Origin: Nocardioides marinus | GTDB taxonomy: Bacteria; Actinomycetota; Actinomycetes; Propionibacteriales; Nocardioidaceae | NCBI RefSeq assembly: GCF_013408145.1 | Contig: NZ_JACBZI010000001.1 | Coordinates: forward strand, 186,001-250,000 | Length of the DNA stretch: 64,000 nt | Reading direction: 5' to 3' | In this document: in pieces, positions 26,918-35,893 of the stretch | Position numbering within the stretch: the first letter of the stretch is position 1 | Layout: each line of letters opens with the position of its first letter | The notes under the pieces: model-generated | The model's database searches: none | Told to the model about the DNA's origin: nothing | The model's input: the letters and a program-made list of their open reading frames with translations, nothing else | Position numbers and translations under genes: made by a program

Positions 26918-27921
26918 GTCAGACCGCCTGGGAGGCGCTCTCCAACCAGGCCGTGGCGGCCGCGGGGGTGGTCTACTTCCTCGCCCTGCTCTCGCACCTG
27001 GCGGAGTGGGCGCTGCTGCGCTCGGTGCCGGCCGGCAGCCAGCGGGGCCAGATGACCGCTCGCGAGACGGTCAGCGTCGGGGCCGGCGCCCCGCCGGCCC
27101 CCGAGCCGGAGGTCGACGCGCGCACCACCGAGCGCGTCGAGATGGCCGGACGCCTCGGGCTGCTGCTCACCTGCCTGGCCGTGGCCGTCCACCTGGTCGC
27201 CCTGGTCGGACGCGGGATGGCCGCCGAGCCGCACCGCGTGCCCTGGGGCAACATGTACGAGTTCACGCTGTCGGGGACCTTCGTCGTCGCCGCGCTCTAC
27301 CTGCTGCTGCGCCGCCGCTTCGGCCTGGCCTGGATGGCGCCCATCGTCGTCACCGTCGTCCTGACCCTGCTGATGGTGGCCGTGATCTGGCTCTACCAGC
27401 CGGTCGGGCCGCTGCGGGAGGCGCTGAACTCCTACTGGCTGGTCATCCACGTCGTCTCCGCCATCATCGCCACCGGTGCCTTCACCCTCGGTGGGATCGC
27501 CTCCGCGCTGTTCCTGCTCAAGGAGCGCGCCGAGCGGCGCGGCACGGTCGGGGGCTACCTCGGTCGCGTCCCGAGCCCCGCGGCCCTGGACCGGGTGTCC
27601 TACCGGATGCACGCCTTCGGCTTCCCGGTGTGGACCTTCGCGGTGCTGATCACCGGGCCGATCTGGGCGCACGAGGCCTGGGCGTCGTACTGGTCCTGGG
27701 ACCCCAAGGAGGTCTGGGCCTTCATCACCTGGGTCGTCTACGCCGCCTACCTGCACGCCCGCGCCACCGCCGGCTGGAAGGGCCGCAACGCCGCGCTGCT
27801 CGCGCTGCTGGGGATGGCGACGCTGTGGTTCAACTTCATCGGGATCAACTACTTCTCGACCTCCTCGATGCACTCCTACGCCGACGCCCCCGCGGTGTCC
27901 CCGCTCCACCCCGGCTCCTAG
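26914..27921 (+). CDS. ccsB: Cytochrome c biogenesis protein CcsB (CcsA family)
   Basis: 335 residues, about eight membrane segments. The heme-binding WWD signature is WASYWSWDPKEVWAFITWVV, with conserved His in LVIHVVSAIIA and in ARATAGWKGRNA nearby. It presents heme for covalent attachment together with ResB. Typical tryptophan-rich loop and length for the family. Last gene of the hemL-to-ccsB run; repeat cluster 3 starts 22 bp after the stop. Confidence 0.94.
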   Translation: MSQTAWEALSNQAVAAAGVVYFLALLSHLAEWALLRSVPAGSQRGQMTARETVSVGAGAPPAPEPEVDARTTERVEMAGRLGLLLTCLAVAVHLVALVGRGMAAEPHRVPWGNMYEFTLSGTFVVAALYLLLRRRFGLAWMAPIVVTVVLTLLMVAVIWLYQPVGPLREALNSYWLVIHVVSAIIATGAFTLGGIASALFLLKERAERRGTVGGYLGRVPSPAALDRVSYRMHAFGFPVWTFAVLITGPIWAHEAWASYWSWDPKEVWAFITWVVYAAYLHARATAGWKGRNAALLALLGMATLWFNFIGINYFSTSSMHSYADAPAVSPLHPGS

Positions 27922-27943
27922 GCGCCGCCCCACCCCCGCCGAG

Positions 27944-28005
27944 CCGGCGTATCAATACGCCGGTTCGACGTCTCCGTCCGCCGAGCCGGCGTATCAATAC
28001 GCCGG
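27944..28005. repeat. Palindromic repeat cluster 3 (two perfect cores)
   Basis: Perfect CCGGCGTATCAATACGCCGG at 27944-27963 and 27986-28005, 42 bp apart, after GCCGAG. The second is followed by CTCGAC, extending the palindrome. Lies at the 3' end of ccsB before the histidine kinase. Confidence 0.92.
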
Positions 28006-28091
28006 CTCGACCCCGACCAGACCAGCACCGGGATTGCTACAGCCGGGCGCCGGGCGGCCGACAGGACGGGGTGAGGAGGACCGCGCCCGTC

Positions 28092-29132
28092 ATGTCCCAG
28101 CACGCCCACGCCCCCCACGCCGCCCTGCACGCCGGCCCCACCGCCGGCCCGGTGCCGCCGGTCGACCAGCCGCTCGACGCGCTGCTCGACGGGCTGGTCG
28201 TCGTGTCCGCGACCGGGCTGGTGCTTCAGGCCAACCGGGCCGCGCGGGAGTCCTACGGCCTGCACCCCTTCCGCAGCCTCCCGGGTGTGCTGGCGCACCG
28301 GTGGTTGCAGGCCCAGGCGGCGTCGTACGGCGAACGACAGGCCGGTGACGTGGCCCTGCCCGGGCCAGCGGGGGAGGTCGTGGTGTCGGTGACCGCGACC
28401 CGGCTGGCCGACGCCGGACGCACGGTGCTGGTGCTGCGCGACGTCACCGACGAGCGCGAGCAGGTCGATGCGCTGTCCGCGTTCGCGGGGGTGGTCGCGC
28501 ACGACCTGCGCGGGCCGATCGCGGCGATGGTCGGCTGGTCCGAGACCGCCCTGGACCGCCTGCTCGAGGGGCCCGTCGCGGACCCCGTCGAGGTGGCCGC
28601 CCTGGTCTCGCGGCTCCACCACGGTGCCCAGCGGCTGGACCGGATGGTGGCCAACCTGCTGCTGCACGCCACCTGCCGGGACCGCACGCTGCACGCGGCC
28701 CCGGTCGACCTCGAGGCCGTGGTGGAGGAGGTCGCCGACGCCCGCGACGTACGCCGCTGGGTCGAGCTGCGCGAGGTCCCGAAGGTCAACGGGGACGCCC
28801 CGATGCTCCAGCACCTCATGGACAACCTCGTGGGCAACGCGGTGAAGTTCGTGGCCGCGGGCGTCGAGCCGCACGTGGTGGTCGGCGGGGTCCTGGAGGG
28901 CCCCGACGTCACGGTGACGGTCACCGACAACGGCATCGGGATCCCGGCGGGGATGCGCGAGCAGGTCTTCCAGCGCTTCGAGCGGGTGCCGGGGACCGGG
29001 CTCGGCGGGACCGGGATGGGGCTGTCGATCTGCCGCACGATCGTCCAGCGCCACGGTGGCGCGATCCGCGTCGACGACGGCCCCGACGGGGTCGGGGCGC
29101 GGTTCACCGTGCGGCTGCCGGCCGCCGCCTGA
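28092..29132 (+). CDS. Soluble PAS-type sensor histidine kinase (orphan)
   Basis: 346 residues with no membrane segment. A PAS-like domain spans about 28-120 (LLDGLVVVSATGLVLQANRA). HisKA has the phosphoacceptor H137 in FAGVVAHDLRGPIAAMVGW; the ATPase has NLVGNAVKF (N box), DNGIGIP (G1) and GTGMGLSICRTIVQRHGG (G2). No response regulator gene adjoins it. ATG 28092 is chosen; an in-frame GTG at 28071 would add 7 residues. GAGGAGG lies 11-18 bases before ATG. The signal could be intracellular, perhaps redox or a small ligand at PAS; no heme or FAD motif is recognisable. Confidence 0.82.
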   Translation: MSQHAHAPHAALHAGPTAGPVPPVDQPLDALLDGLVVVSATGLVLQANRAARESYGLHPFRSLPGVLAHRWLQAQAASYGERQAGDVALPGPAGEVVVSVTATRLADAGRTVLVLRDVTDEREQVDALSAFAGVVAHDLRGPIAAMVGWSETALDRLLEGPVADPVEVAALVSRLHHGAQRLDRMVANLLLHATCRDRTLHAAPVDLEAVVEEVADARDVRRWVELREVPKVNGDAPMLQHLMDNLVGNAVKFVAAGVEPHVVVGGVLEGPDVTVTVTDNGIGIPAGMREQVFQRFERVPGTGLGGTGMGLSICRTIVQRHGGAIRVDDGPDGVGARFTVRLPAAA

Positions 29133-29176
29133 GGCGACCACCGCGCCGAGCCGAGAGCGTCACGCCCGGCGGAGGG

Positions 29177-29389
29177 TCACCGGGTGGGTGAGTCGGGGTC
29201 CTCGTCCTCGCCGTGCACCTTGCGGCGGTCGAGGTCGCGCAGGAAGTCCTCGTCGTCGTCGGGCGCGATGGCCCGCGGCTGCGGCTTGGGGGCCGGGCGG
29301 GAGGGACGCAGGCTGCCCCGCTGCGCGGCGCGCACGACGAGGTAGATCGCGACCGCGACCAGCGCCACCACCAGCAGGAACTTCAGCAC
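29177..29389 (-). CDS. Small single-pass membrane protein, unknown function
   Basis: 70 residues: one N-terminal membrane helix (LKFLLVVALVAVAIYLVVRA), a basic Pro-rich linker, then an acidic tail (DDDEDFLRDLDRRK). No recognised family. GTG 29389 has TACAGT ending 6 bases upstream; the GGAGGT just before GTG is too close to serve as Shine-Dalgarno, so the mRNA is probably leaderless. Divergent from the DUF4229 gene over 45 bp. Confidence 0.7.
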   Translation of the reverse strand: MLKFLLVVALVAVAIYLVVRAAQRGSLRPSRPAPKPQPRAIAPDDDEDFLRDLDRRKVHGEDEDPDSPTR

Positions 29390-29434
29390 ACCTCCACTGT
29401 AGGTCGCCGGTGGTGACCGCCTAGGCTGAACGGC
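29390..29434. promoter_or_regulatory. 45-bp divergent promoter with two leaderless -10 boxes
   Basis: Minus-strand TACAGT at 29401-29396 (6 bases before GTG 29389) and plus-strand TAGGCT at 29422-29427 (7 bases before GTG 29435). Only 20 bp separate the hexamers, so each promoter's -35 must overlap the other's -10. Confidence 0.6.
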
Positions 29435-29695
29435 GTGAAGGAGTTCCTCGTCTACACCGCGCTGCGCATCCTGCTCTTCCTCGCCGCGCTCGGCGTCGTG
29501 CTGGGCCTGTGGGTGCTGGTCGCCGGGGAGGCCAACCTGCTGGCGGGCTTCGTCATCGCGCTGCTGATCAGCGGGGTCGGCTCCTACGTGCTGCTCAACG
29601 GCCCCCGCGAGGCGCTGGCCCGCAAGGTCGACGAGCGGGCCCGGGCGGCCACCAGCCGCTTCGAGGAGATGAAGTCCCGGGAGGACGCGGACTGA
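29435..29695 (+). CDS. DUF4229 family small membrane protein
   Basis: 86 residues, two membrane helices (LRILLFLAALGVVLGLWVLV and LLAGFVIALLISGVGSYVLL) then a charged C-terminal helix (DERARAATSRFEEMKSRED). Matches the actinobacterial DUF4229 family, commonly encoded near menA. Function unknown. Leaderless start candidate (TAGGCT 7 bases upstream). Confidence 0.8.
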   Translation: MKEFLVYTALRILLFLAALGVVLGLWVLVAGEANLLAGFVIALLISGVGSYVLLNGPREALARKVDERARAATSRFEEMKSREDAD

Positions 29696-29710
29696 GCCCG
29701 AGGAGTCGGC

Positions 29711-30583
29711 TCAGGCCAGGAACAGCGGTACGCCGCTGAGCACCGCCCACACCAGCTGGGCGACCCCGGTCGACTGCAGCACCGGCACCAGCGCCGGTCC
29801 CGTCGCGCCACCGAGCACGGTCCGCAGCCCCGGCACCGAGGGCGCCAGGAACCCCAGCCCGAGCAGCGCCCACCACGTGGTCGTCGCGGCGAGGGCGACG
29901 ACGGCGACCCCGGCCGCGGCGACCAGACCGGCGTACAGCGCCCGGGTGCCGCGGTCACCGAGCTTGACCGCCAGCGTGCGCTTGCCGGCCAGGGTGTCGG
30001 TGGGGATGTCGCGCAGGTTGTTGACCACGAGGATCGCGCAGGCCAGCGCGCCGATGCCGACGGCGGCCCAGAGCGCGGCCGGCTCCCAGGTGCGGGTCTG
30101 GACGTAGGTCGTGCCGACGACGGCGACCAGGCCGAAGAAGACGAAGACCATCACCTCGCCGAGCCCGAGGTAGCCGTAGGGCCTGGAGCCGCCGGTGTAG
30201 AACCACGCGGCCAGCACGCAGACCGCGCCCACGGCTAGCAGCCACCACGCGGTGGCGGCGGCCAGCACGAGGCCCGCCACGCCGGCGACGCCGAAGGCCA
30301 GGAACGCCGCCCGCTTCACCGCCGCGGCGGGCGCGGCGCCCGAGCCCACCAGCCGCATCGGGCCGACCCGGTCCTCGTCGGTGCCGCGGATGCCGTCGGA
30401 GTAGTCGTTGGCGTAGTTGACGCCGACCTGCAGCGCCAGGCTGACCACCAGGGCCAGCGCCGCTCGCCACCACACCGGCTCGTCGACGTACGCCGCCACG
30501 GCCGTGCCCGCGAGCACCGGTGAGACCGCGGCCGGGAGGGTGCGGGGCCGGGCGCCGGCCAGCCACTGTCCAGGAGTTGCCAC
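29711..30583 (-). CDS. menA: 1,4-dihydroxy-2-naphthoate polyprenyltransferase
   Basis: 290 residues, eight or nine membrane helices of the UbiA superfamily. The two Asp-rich Mg-diphosphate motifs are NYANDYSDGIRGTDEDR and NNLRDIPTDTLAGKRTLAVK. It prenylates DHNA to demethylmenaquinone, the substrate of MenG (40173). The prenyl donor is probably made by the synthase at 56948. GTG 30583 is chosen by family length; TTGAAT lies 8 bases upstream as a possible leaderless -10. Divergent from menE across 111 bp. Confidence 0.94.
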   Translation of the reverse strand: MATPGQWLAGARPRTLPAAVSPVLAGTAVAAYVDEPVWWRAALALVVSLALQVGVNYANDYSDGIRGTDEDRVGPMRLVGSGAAPAAAVKRAAFLAFGVAGVAGLVLAAATAWWLLAVGAVCVLAAWFYTGGSRPYGYLGLGEVMVFVFFGLVAVVGTTYVQTRTWEPAALWAAVGIGALACAILVVNNLRDIPTDTLAGKRTLAVKLGDRGTRALYAGLVAAAGVAVVALAATTTWWALLGLGFLAPSVPGLRTVLGGATGPALVPVLQSTGVAQLVWAVLSGVPLFLA

Positions 30584-30694
30584 GGGCAGCCATTCAACAC
30601 GGTGCCGGGCACGGGGCGGCACCGGGCGGCGCCCCCGGACACGGGCACCGGCCGGGCGGCCGCCGTGCCCGGGGGCGGGGCTAGCCTCGTCGGC

Positions 30695-31765
30695 ATGGAC
30701 CTCCAGGGCAGCGCCGCCGACGCCGTGCGCGCCCTCACCGGGTGGCTGGAGCGTGACGACGAGGAGCCACTGGTCGTGACGACCTCGGGCTCGACGGGGC
30801 GGCCGAAGCGGGTGGTGCTCCGCCGTGCCGCCGTGCTGGCCTCGGCGCGCGCGACCCGCGCCCGGCTGGGTGCCGAGGGCGCCTGGCTGCTGACCCTGCC
30901 GCCGACCTACGTCGCGGGGGCGCAGGTCGTGTGCCGCTCCTGGCTGGCCGGTCACCGTCCGGTGCTCGCCGAGGACCACCCGACCTTCGCCGAGGCGACC
31001 GCCGCGCTGCTGCGCGAGCACCCCGACGTCCACCGGTTCACCTCGCTGGTCCCCACCCAGCTGCACCGGATGCTGGAGGACGGGCGCGACGGCGGGCAGG
31101 GGACCTCCGACGACACCTGGGCGCTGCGGACCTTCCACACCGTCCTGCTCGGCGGCGGCCCGGTCGACCCGGCGCTGCGGGCCCGGGCGGAGGCGGCCGG
31201 CGTGCACGTCGTCGCGACGTACGGCGCGGCCGAGACCGCCGGTGGCTGCGTCTACGACGGCGTCCCGCTCGACGGCGTCGCGGTCGCCCTGGGGCCCGCG
31301 GGCCGGATCCGTCTGGCCGGGCCCACGCTCTTCGACGGGTACGACGGCGATCCCGGGCTCACCGCCGAGGTGCTGGTCGACGGCTGGTTCCACACCTCCG
31401 ACGCCGGCCGCCTCGACGAGGACGGTCGGCTGCAGGTGCTGGGTCGGGTCGACGACGTCGTGGTGACCGGCGGGGTCAACGTGCCCGGGCCGGCGGTGGC
31501 CGCCCGGCTGCGCGAGCACCCGGCGCTGGCGTCCGTGGAGGTGCTCGGCGTCCCCGACGAGGAGTGGGGCCGCCGGCTCGTGGCGTTCGTGGTGCCCCGG
31601 GACGCCGGTGCGCCGTCGACCCAGGAGCTGCGCGACTGGGTGGCCGCCGAGCGGCCGCGCTCGTGGGCGCCGCGCCAGGTGGTGGAGGTCCCCGAGATCC
31701 CGCTGCTGGCCAACGGCAAGCCGGACCGCGTCGCGCTCGGTCGGCTCGTGGAGGGGGCCCCGTGA
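30695..31765 (+). CDS. menE: o-Succinylbenzoate-CoA ligase
   Basis: 356-residue adenylate-forming enzyme, short as usual for actinobacterial MenE. Motifs: VTTSGSTGRPKRVVLRR, ATYGAAETAGG, GWFHTSDAGRLDEDGRLQVL, GRVDDVVVTGGVNVPG, and the catalytic Lys in LLANGKPDR. It converts OSB to OSB-CoA for MenB, whose gene is not in the window. ATG 30695 with TAGCCT (30682-30687) 7 bases upstream. First of menE-menC-menD with 4-bp overlaps. Confidence 0.93.
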   Translation: MDLQGSAADAVRALTGWLERDDEEPLVVTTSGSTGRPKRVVLRRAAVLASARATRARLGAEGAWLLTLPPTYVAGAQVVCRSWLAGHRPVLAEDHPTFAEATAALLREHPDVHRFTSLVPTQLHRMLEDGRDGGQGTSDDTWALRTFHTVLLGGGPVDPALRARAEAAGVHVVATYGAAETAGGCVYDGVPLDGVAVALGPAGRIRLAGPTLFDGYDGDPGLTAEVLVDGWFHTSDAGRLDEDGRLQVLGRVDDVVVTGGVNVPGPAVAARLREHPALASVEVLGVPDEEWGRRLVAFVVPRDAGAPSTQELRDWVAAERPRSWAPRQVVEVPEIPLLANGKPDRVALGRLVEGAP

Positions 31766-32718
31766 GCGTCCGGGTGTGGTCGGTGCCGATGACCACGCGC
31801 TTCCGCGGGATCACCGTGCGCGAGGGCGTGCTGCTCGAGGGGCCGGGTGGCTGGGGCGAGTGGAGCCCGTTCCTGGAGTACGACCCCGCCGTCGCCGAGC
31901 CCTGGCTGCGCTGCGCCGAGGAGGCCGCGGCGGGGGACTGGCCGACGCCGCTGCGCGACCGGGTGCCCGTCAACGTCACGGTCCCCGCTGTCGGGCCCGA
32001 GCGGGCGCACGCGATCGTGTCCGCCTCCGGGTGCCGCACCGCCAAGGTGAAGGTCGCCGAGCCCGGGCAGGCCGAGGGTGAGGACGAGGCCCGGCTGGAG
32101 GCGGTCCGCGACGCGCTCGGCCCCGACGGGCTCGTCCGCATCGACGTCAACGGCCTGTGGGACGTCGACACCGCGCTGCGCCGGCTCCCGGCGCTCGCGC
32201 GTGCCGCCGGTGGGCTGGAGTACGTCGAGCAGCCGGTCGCGCGGGTCGAGGACCTCGCCGTCGTACGCCGTCGCCAGCACGTGCCCGTCGCGGCCGACGA
32301 GTCCATCCGCCGGGCGGCCGACCCCTACCGCGTCCGCGACCTCGAGGCCGCCGACGTGGCGGTGCTCAAGGTCCAGCCGCTCGGCGGTGTCCGCGCCTGC
32401 CTGCGGATCGCCGAGGACATCGGTCTGCCGGTGGTGGTGTCCTCCGCGCTGGAGACCTCGGTCGGGATCGCCGCCGGCGTCGCGCTGGCCGCGGCGCTGC
32501 CCGAGCTGTCGCACGCCTGCGGGCTGGCCACGGTCTCGCTGCTCACCGACGACCTCGCGGACGAGCCGCTGCTGCCGGTCGACGGCGCCCTGCCGGTCGC
32601 CCGCCCCGCCGTCGACCCCGCCGCGCTCGAGCGCCTCCGTGCCGAGCCGGAGCGGGTGGCGCACTGGGAGGCCCGGCTGGCCGAGGTGAGGGCGCTGCGG
32701 CAGGATCGCTCGTCGTGA
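31762..32718 (+). CDS. menC: o-Succinylbenzoate synthase
   Basis: 318-residue enolase-superfamily dehydratase making OSB from SHCHC. The KxK acid/base motif is CRTAKVKVAEPG; metal ligands are in VRIDVNGLWD, YVEQPV and VAADESIRR; the second Lys is AVLKVQPLGG. GTG 31762 overlaps the menE stop by 4 bp. Length and motifs are typical. Confidence 0.94.
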   Translation: MSVRVWSVPMTTRFRGITVREGVLLEGPGGWGEWSPFLEYDPAVAEPWLRCAEEAAAGDWPTPLRDRVPVNVTVPAVGPERAHAIVSASGCRTAKVKVAEPGQAEGEDEARLEAVRDALGPDGLVRIDVNGLWDVDTALRRLPALARAAGGLEYVEQPVARVEDLAVVRRRQHVPVAADESIRRAADPYRVRDLEAADVAVLKVQPLGGVRACLRIAEDIGLPVVVSSALETSVGIAAGVALAAALPELSHACGLATVSLLTDDLADEPLLPVDGALPVARPAVDPAALERLRAEPERVAHWEARLAEVRALRQDRSS

Positions 32719-34307
32719 CCCCGTCCACCGCCACCGCCCGGGCGGTCGTCACCGCGCTGCTCGAGGCCGGCGTGCGTGAGGTCGTCGTCGCACCCGGCTC
32801 GCGCAACGCCCCGCTCTCCTTCGCGCTCTTCGACGCCGCGGCCGCGGGCCGGCTGCGGCTGCACACGCGCATCGACGAGCGCTCGGCCGGCTTCCTGGCG
32901 TTGGGGCTGACCAAGGTCGGTGCGCGTGCCGCCGTGGTGTGCACCTCCGGGACCGCGGTCGCCAACCTTCACCCGGCGCTGCTGGAGGCCGCCCACGCGG
33001 GCGTCGCGATGGTCGCGGTGACCGCTGACCGGCCCGCCCGGCTGCGTGGCACGGGCGCCAACCAGACCACCGACCAGGTCGGTGTCTTCGGCCCCCTCGT
33101 GCCGACCCTCGACCTCGGGCCGGGCGAGCCGGTGCCGGTGTTCCCCGGCTCCGTGCCCACCCACCTCAACGTCCGCCTCGACGACCCGCTGGTGCCCGAG
33201 GACCCGTGGGCCGACCTGCCCGACGCGGTCGACCCGCCCCGCGAGCAGCACCCGTGGCGGGGGCGCCACCTCGACCCGATCGACCCCGGCCCGCGCACGG
33301 TCGTGGTGGCCGGCGACGACGCCGGTCCGCCCGCGCGAGTGCTCGCCGAGCGAGCGGGCTGGCCGCTGCTGGCCGAGCCCAGCGCCGGGTGCCGCACCGG
33401 CCGCACCCCGCTGCGCACCTACCGCCTGCTGCTGGCCTCGTCGCTGGCCGAGCGCGTGGAGCGGGTGGTCGTGATGGGCCACCCCACGCTGTCCCGGCCG
33501 GTGCAGGCGCTGCTGGCCCGCCCCGACGTCGAGGTGCTCTCCGCGCCCTCGCCCGGGGTGTGGAACCAGCGCCCCTTCGCCGTCGACCACGAGATCGGCT
33601 GGGGTGAGCCGCACCCCGACCAGGCCGCCTGCGACCCGGCCTGGCTCGAGGAGTGGCAGGCCGCCGACCGTGCGGTGGGCGCCCAGCTGGACCGGCTGCT
33701 CGCGGCCGAGCCGGACCTGACGCCGCACGAGGTCGCGGGGGCGGTCGCTGCCGCCGTACCGCCCGGGGGGCTGCTGTTCGTCGGCCCCTCCAACCCGGTG
33801 CGCGACCTGGACCTGATGATCCGCGGCTGGGCCGTCGGCGACCGGCGCAAGGTCCTGGCCAACCGGGGCCTGGCCGGCATCGACGGCGTGGTGTCGACGG
33901 CCGTCGGTGCGGCGCTGGGGCGGCCACACTCCTCCCGGGCGATCGCGCTGGTGGGCGACGTGACCTTCCTGCACGACGCCAACGGCCTGGTGCTCGGGCC
34001 GCAGGAGCCGGAGCCGGACCTGACGATCGTGGTCGTCAACGACGACGGCGGCTCGATCTTCGCCACCCTCGAGCAGGGCGACCCCGCCCACGCCGACCGC
34101 TTCGACCGGGTCTTCGGCACGCCGCACCACGTCGACCTGGCGTCCCTCTGTGCCGCCACCCGCACCCCGCACTGGCGCGTGGAGTCCCTGCCCGAGCTCG
34201 AGCAGGCGCTCGCCTCGCCCAACGGGGGCCTCGAGGTCGTCGAGGTGCGCGTACGCCGCGACAACCGCCGTGACCTCGACGCGCGGATCCGCGGCCTGCG
34301 CCCCTGA
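32715..34307 (+). CDS. menD: SEPHCHC synthase MenD
   Basis: 530-residue thiamine-diphosphate enzyme joining isochorismate and 2-oxoglutarate. The N-terminal domain has VVVAPGSRNAPLSFALFDAA and the ThDP Glu in RIDERSAGFLALG; the C-terminal has the metal motif GDVTFLHDANGL and VVNDDGGSIFATL. GTG 32715 overlaps menC by 4 bp. Its substrate isochorismate comes from menF (38784, opposite strand). It ends 12 bp before the converging SDR gene. Confidence 0.95.
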   Translation: MTPSTATARAVVTALLEAGVREVVVAPGSRNAPLSFALFDAAAAGRLRLHTRIDERSAGFLALGLTKVGARAAVVCTSGTAVANLHPALLEAAHAGVAMVAVTADRPARLRGTGANQTTDQVGVFGPLVPTLDLGPGEPVPVFPGSVPTHLNVRLDDPLVPEDPWADLPDAVDPPREQHPWRGRHLDPIDPGPRTVVVAGDDAGPPARVLAERAGWPLLAEPSAGCRTGRTPLRTYRLLLASSLAERVERVVVMGHPTLSRPVQALLARPDVEVLSAPSPGVWNQRPFAVDHEIGWGEPHPDQAACDPAWLEEWQAADRAVGAQLDRLLAAEPDLTPHEVAGAVAAAVPPGGLLFVGPSNPVRDLDLMIRGWAVGDRRKVLANRGLAGIDGVVSTAVGAALGRPHSSRAIALVGDVTFLHDANGLVLGPQEPEPDLTIVVVNDDGGSIFATLEQGDPAHADRFDRVFGTPHHVDLASLCAATRTPHWRVESLPELEQALASPNGGLEVVEVRVRRDNRRDLDARIRGLRP

Positions 34308-34319
34308 CGACGCGACGGA

Positions 34320-35183
34320 TCAGGCGCGCCGGGTCTCCTCCAGGGTCTCCTCCAACGTCCTGGCGGGCCGGCCGGTGAGCTGCTCGACCGCACCGGTGAC
34401 CCCGGCGCAGGAGCCGTCGGCGATGGCGGTGTAGGTGCTGACCCACGCCTCGAGCTGCCAGTCGGGAGCGTCGGGGTACGCCGCACGGCGCGACGCCCAC
34501 GCCTCCTCCCGGGTCTCGTCCTCGAAGCGAAGCGACCGCCCGAGGACCCGCCCGGCGCGCTCGGCGACCTCGGACATGGTCAGCGCCTCGGGGCCGGTCA
34601 GCTCGTAGGTCGCGCCGGCGTGTGCGCCCGGGTCGCGCAGCACGGCCGCGGCTGCGGCGGCGACGTCGGCGCGCGCCACGGCGGCGACCCGCCCGGCGCC
34701 CGCCGGCCCGCGGACGACCCCTTCGTCGTCGGCGAAGAGCGGCAGCACGTCGAGGTAGAAGTTGTCGCGCAGGAAGGTGTGCTCCATCGAGGTCGCACGG
34801 ATCGCCTGCTCGGTGTCGTGGTGGTCGCGACCCAGGGTGAAGGTCGCGTCCTCGGCCGCCCCCGCGAACGACGTGTAGACGATCCGCCGCACACCGGCCT
34901 CCGCGGCCGCCTCGACGAAGGTCCGGTGCTGGGCCCGGCGGTCGGCCGACTCCGACGCGGAGACCATGAGCAGGGTGTGGACGCCGCGCAGCGCCTCGAC
35001 CCCGGACGCCGCATCGCCGTAGTCGCACCGGCGTACGTCGGTGTCGACCGCGGGTGCCCTGGCCGGGTCGCGGGCGAGCAGTCGCAGGTCGAGGCGCAGG
35101 TCCGCGCCGGCGAGCAGCCGGACCACCTCCCCACCCAGGGCTCCGGTGACGCCGGTGATCGCGATGGTGCGCTGGTGCTCCAT
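34320..35183 (-). CDS. NAD(P)-binding SDR (NmrA/QOR2-like)
   Basis: 287 residues. The Rossmann start is IAITGVTGALGGEVVRLLAG; GRDHHDTEQAIRATSMEHTF and LRDNFYLDVLPLFADDEGVV are typical of quinone oxidoreductase 2 and NmrA-like atypical SDRs, which lack the YxxxK catalytic pair. It might reduce a quinone or sense NADPH; placement between menD and menF is suggestive only. ATG 35183 has CAGACT ending 6 bases upstream, again leaderless. Confidence 0.8.
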   Translation of the reverse strand: MEHQRTIAITGVTGALGGEVVRLLAGADLRLDLRLLARDPARAPAVDTDVRRCDYGDAASGVEALRGVHTLLMVSASESADRRAQHRTFVEAAAEAGVRRIVYTSFAGAAEDATFTLGRDHHDTEQAIRATSMEHTFLRDNFYLDVLPLFADDEGVVRGPAGAGRVAAVARADVAAAAAAVLRDPGAHAGATYELTGPEALTMSEVAERAGRVLGRSLRFEDETREEAWASRRAAYPDAPDWQLEAWVSTYTAIADGSCAGVTGAVEQLTGRPARTLEETLEETRRA

Positions 35184-35228
35184 GGGCCCAGTCTGCGACG
35201 ACGGTGGTGAGGTCCCCGCCGGGCCGGG

Positions 35229-35840
35229 TCAGCCCAGGATCGTGCGGACCGCCAGGCCCGCGACGACCACCGCGGAGACCAGGCCGGTGACGAGGCGACC
35301 CCGCGGTCCGGTGATGGTCCGTCCCAGGCCGGCGCCCGCGAGCGCCAGCCCGAGCTGCCACAGCGCAGACGCCGCGAACGCCGCCGCCACGAACACCAGC
35401 CCCTCGACCGGCCCGTCGACCAGGTCCCGGTTGCCGAGCACGACGGCCGCGAAGTAGACGACCGTCGTGGGGTTGACGGCCGTGATCCCCACGAACAGCA
35501 GGTACGCCGCCCGCGGCCCCACCACCCGCCCCGACCGGGCCGGTGACGACCGCCGCGACCACGCATGGAGGGCGGTGAGCGCGGCGATGCCGAGCAGCAC
35601 CAGGCCCGAGACCACGCGGAGTGCGTCCGCGACCGGGGCGAGCAGCCCCGCCAGGGCCGCCCCGCCGAGGACCGCGGCTGCGGCGTACACCCCGTCGACG
35701 GTGGCCACCCCCAGCGCGGCTGCCGAGCCGACCCGCCACGACGTGCGCGCGGTGAGGGTGACCAGGAACGCGCCGACCGCACCGATCGGCACCGCGATGG
35801 CCAGGCCGGTCACGAGACCGGAGACGACCACCTCGAGCAC
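35229..35840 (-). CDS. LysE/RhtB family exporter
   Basis: 203 residues, six hydrophobic segments. The start GLVTGLAIAVPIGAVGAFLV and the loop LFVGITAVNPTTVVYFAAVV match LysE-type amino-acid exporters. Substrate unknown. GTG 35840 with CAGGAT (minus, 35852-35847) 6 bases upstream. Divergent from the MBL gene by 53 bp; the upstream SDR gene is transcribed in the same direction, 45 bp after this stop. Confidence 0.86.
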   Translation of the reverse strand: MLEVVVSGLVTGLAIAVPIGAVGAFLVTLTARTSWRVGSAAALGVATVDGVYAAAAVLGGAALAGLLAPVADALRVVSGLVLLGIAALTALHAWSRRSSPARSGRVVGPRAAYLLFVGITAVNPTTVVYFAAVVLGNRDLVDGPVEGLVFVAAAFAASALWQLGLALAGAGLGRTITGPRGRLVTGLVSAVVVAGLAVRTILG

Positions 35841-35893
35841 CCGCGCATCCTGGCCGACCCCGCGGGGTGGGGCCAGCGGATTACGGTGGGCGC
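35841..35893. promoter_or_regulatory. 53-bp divergent promoter, LysE exporter / MBL hydrolase
   Basis: Minus-strand CAGGAT (35852-35847) and plus-strand TACGGT (35882-35887), each ending 6 bases before its start codon. Hexamers are 29 bp apart. Confidence 0.5.
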
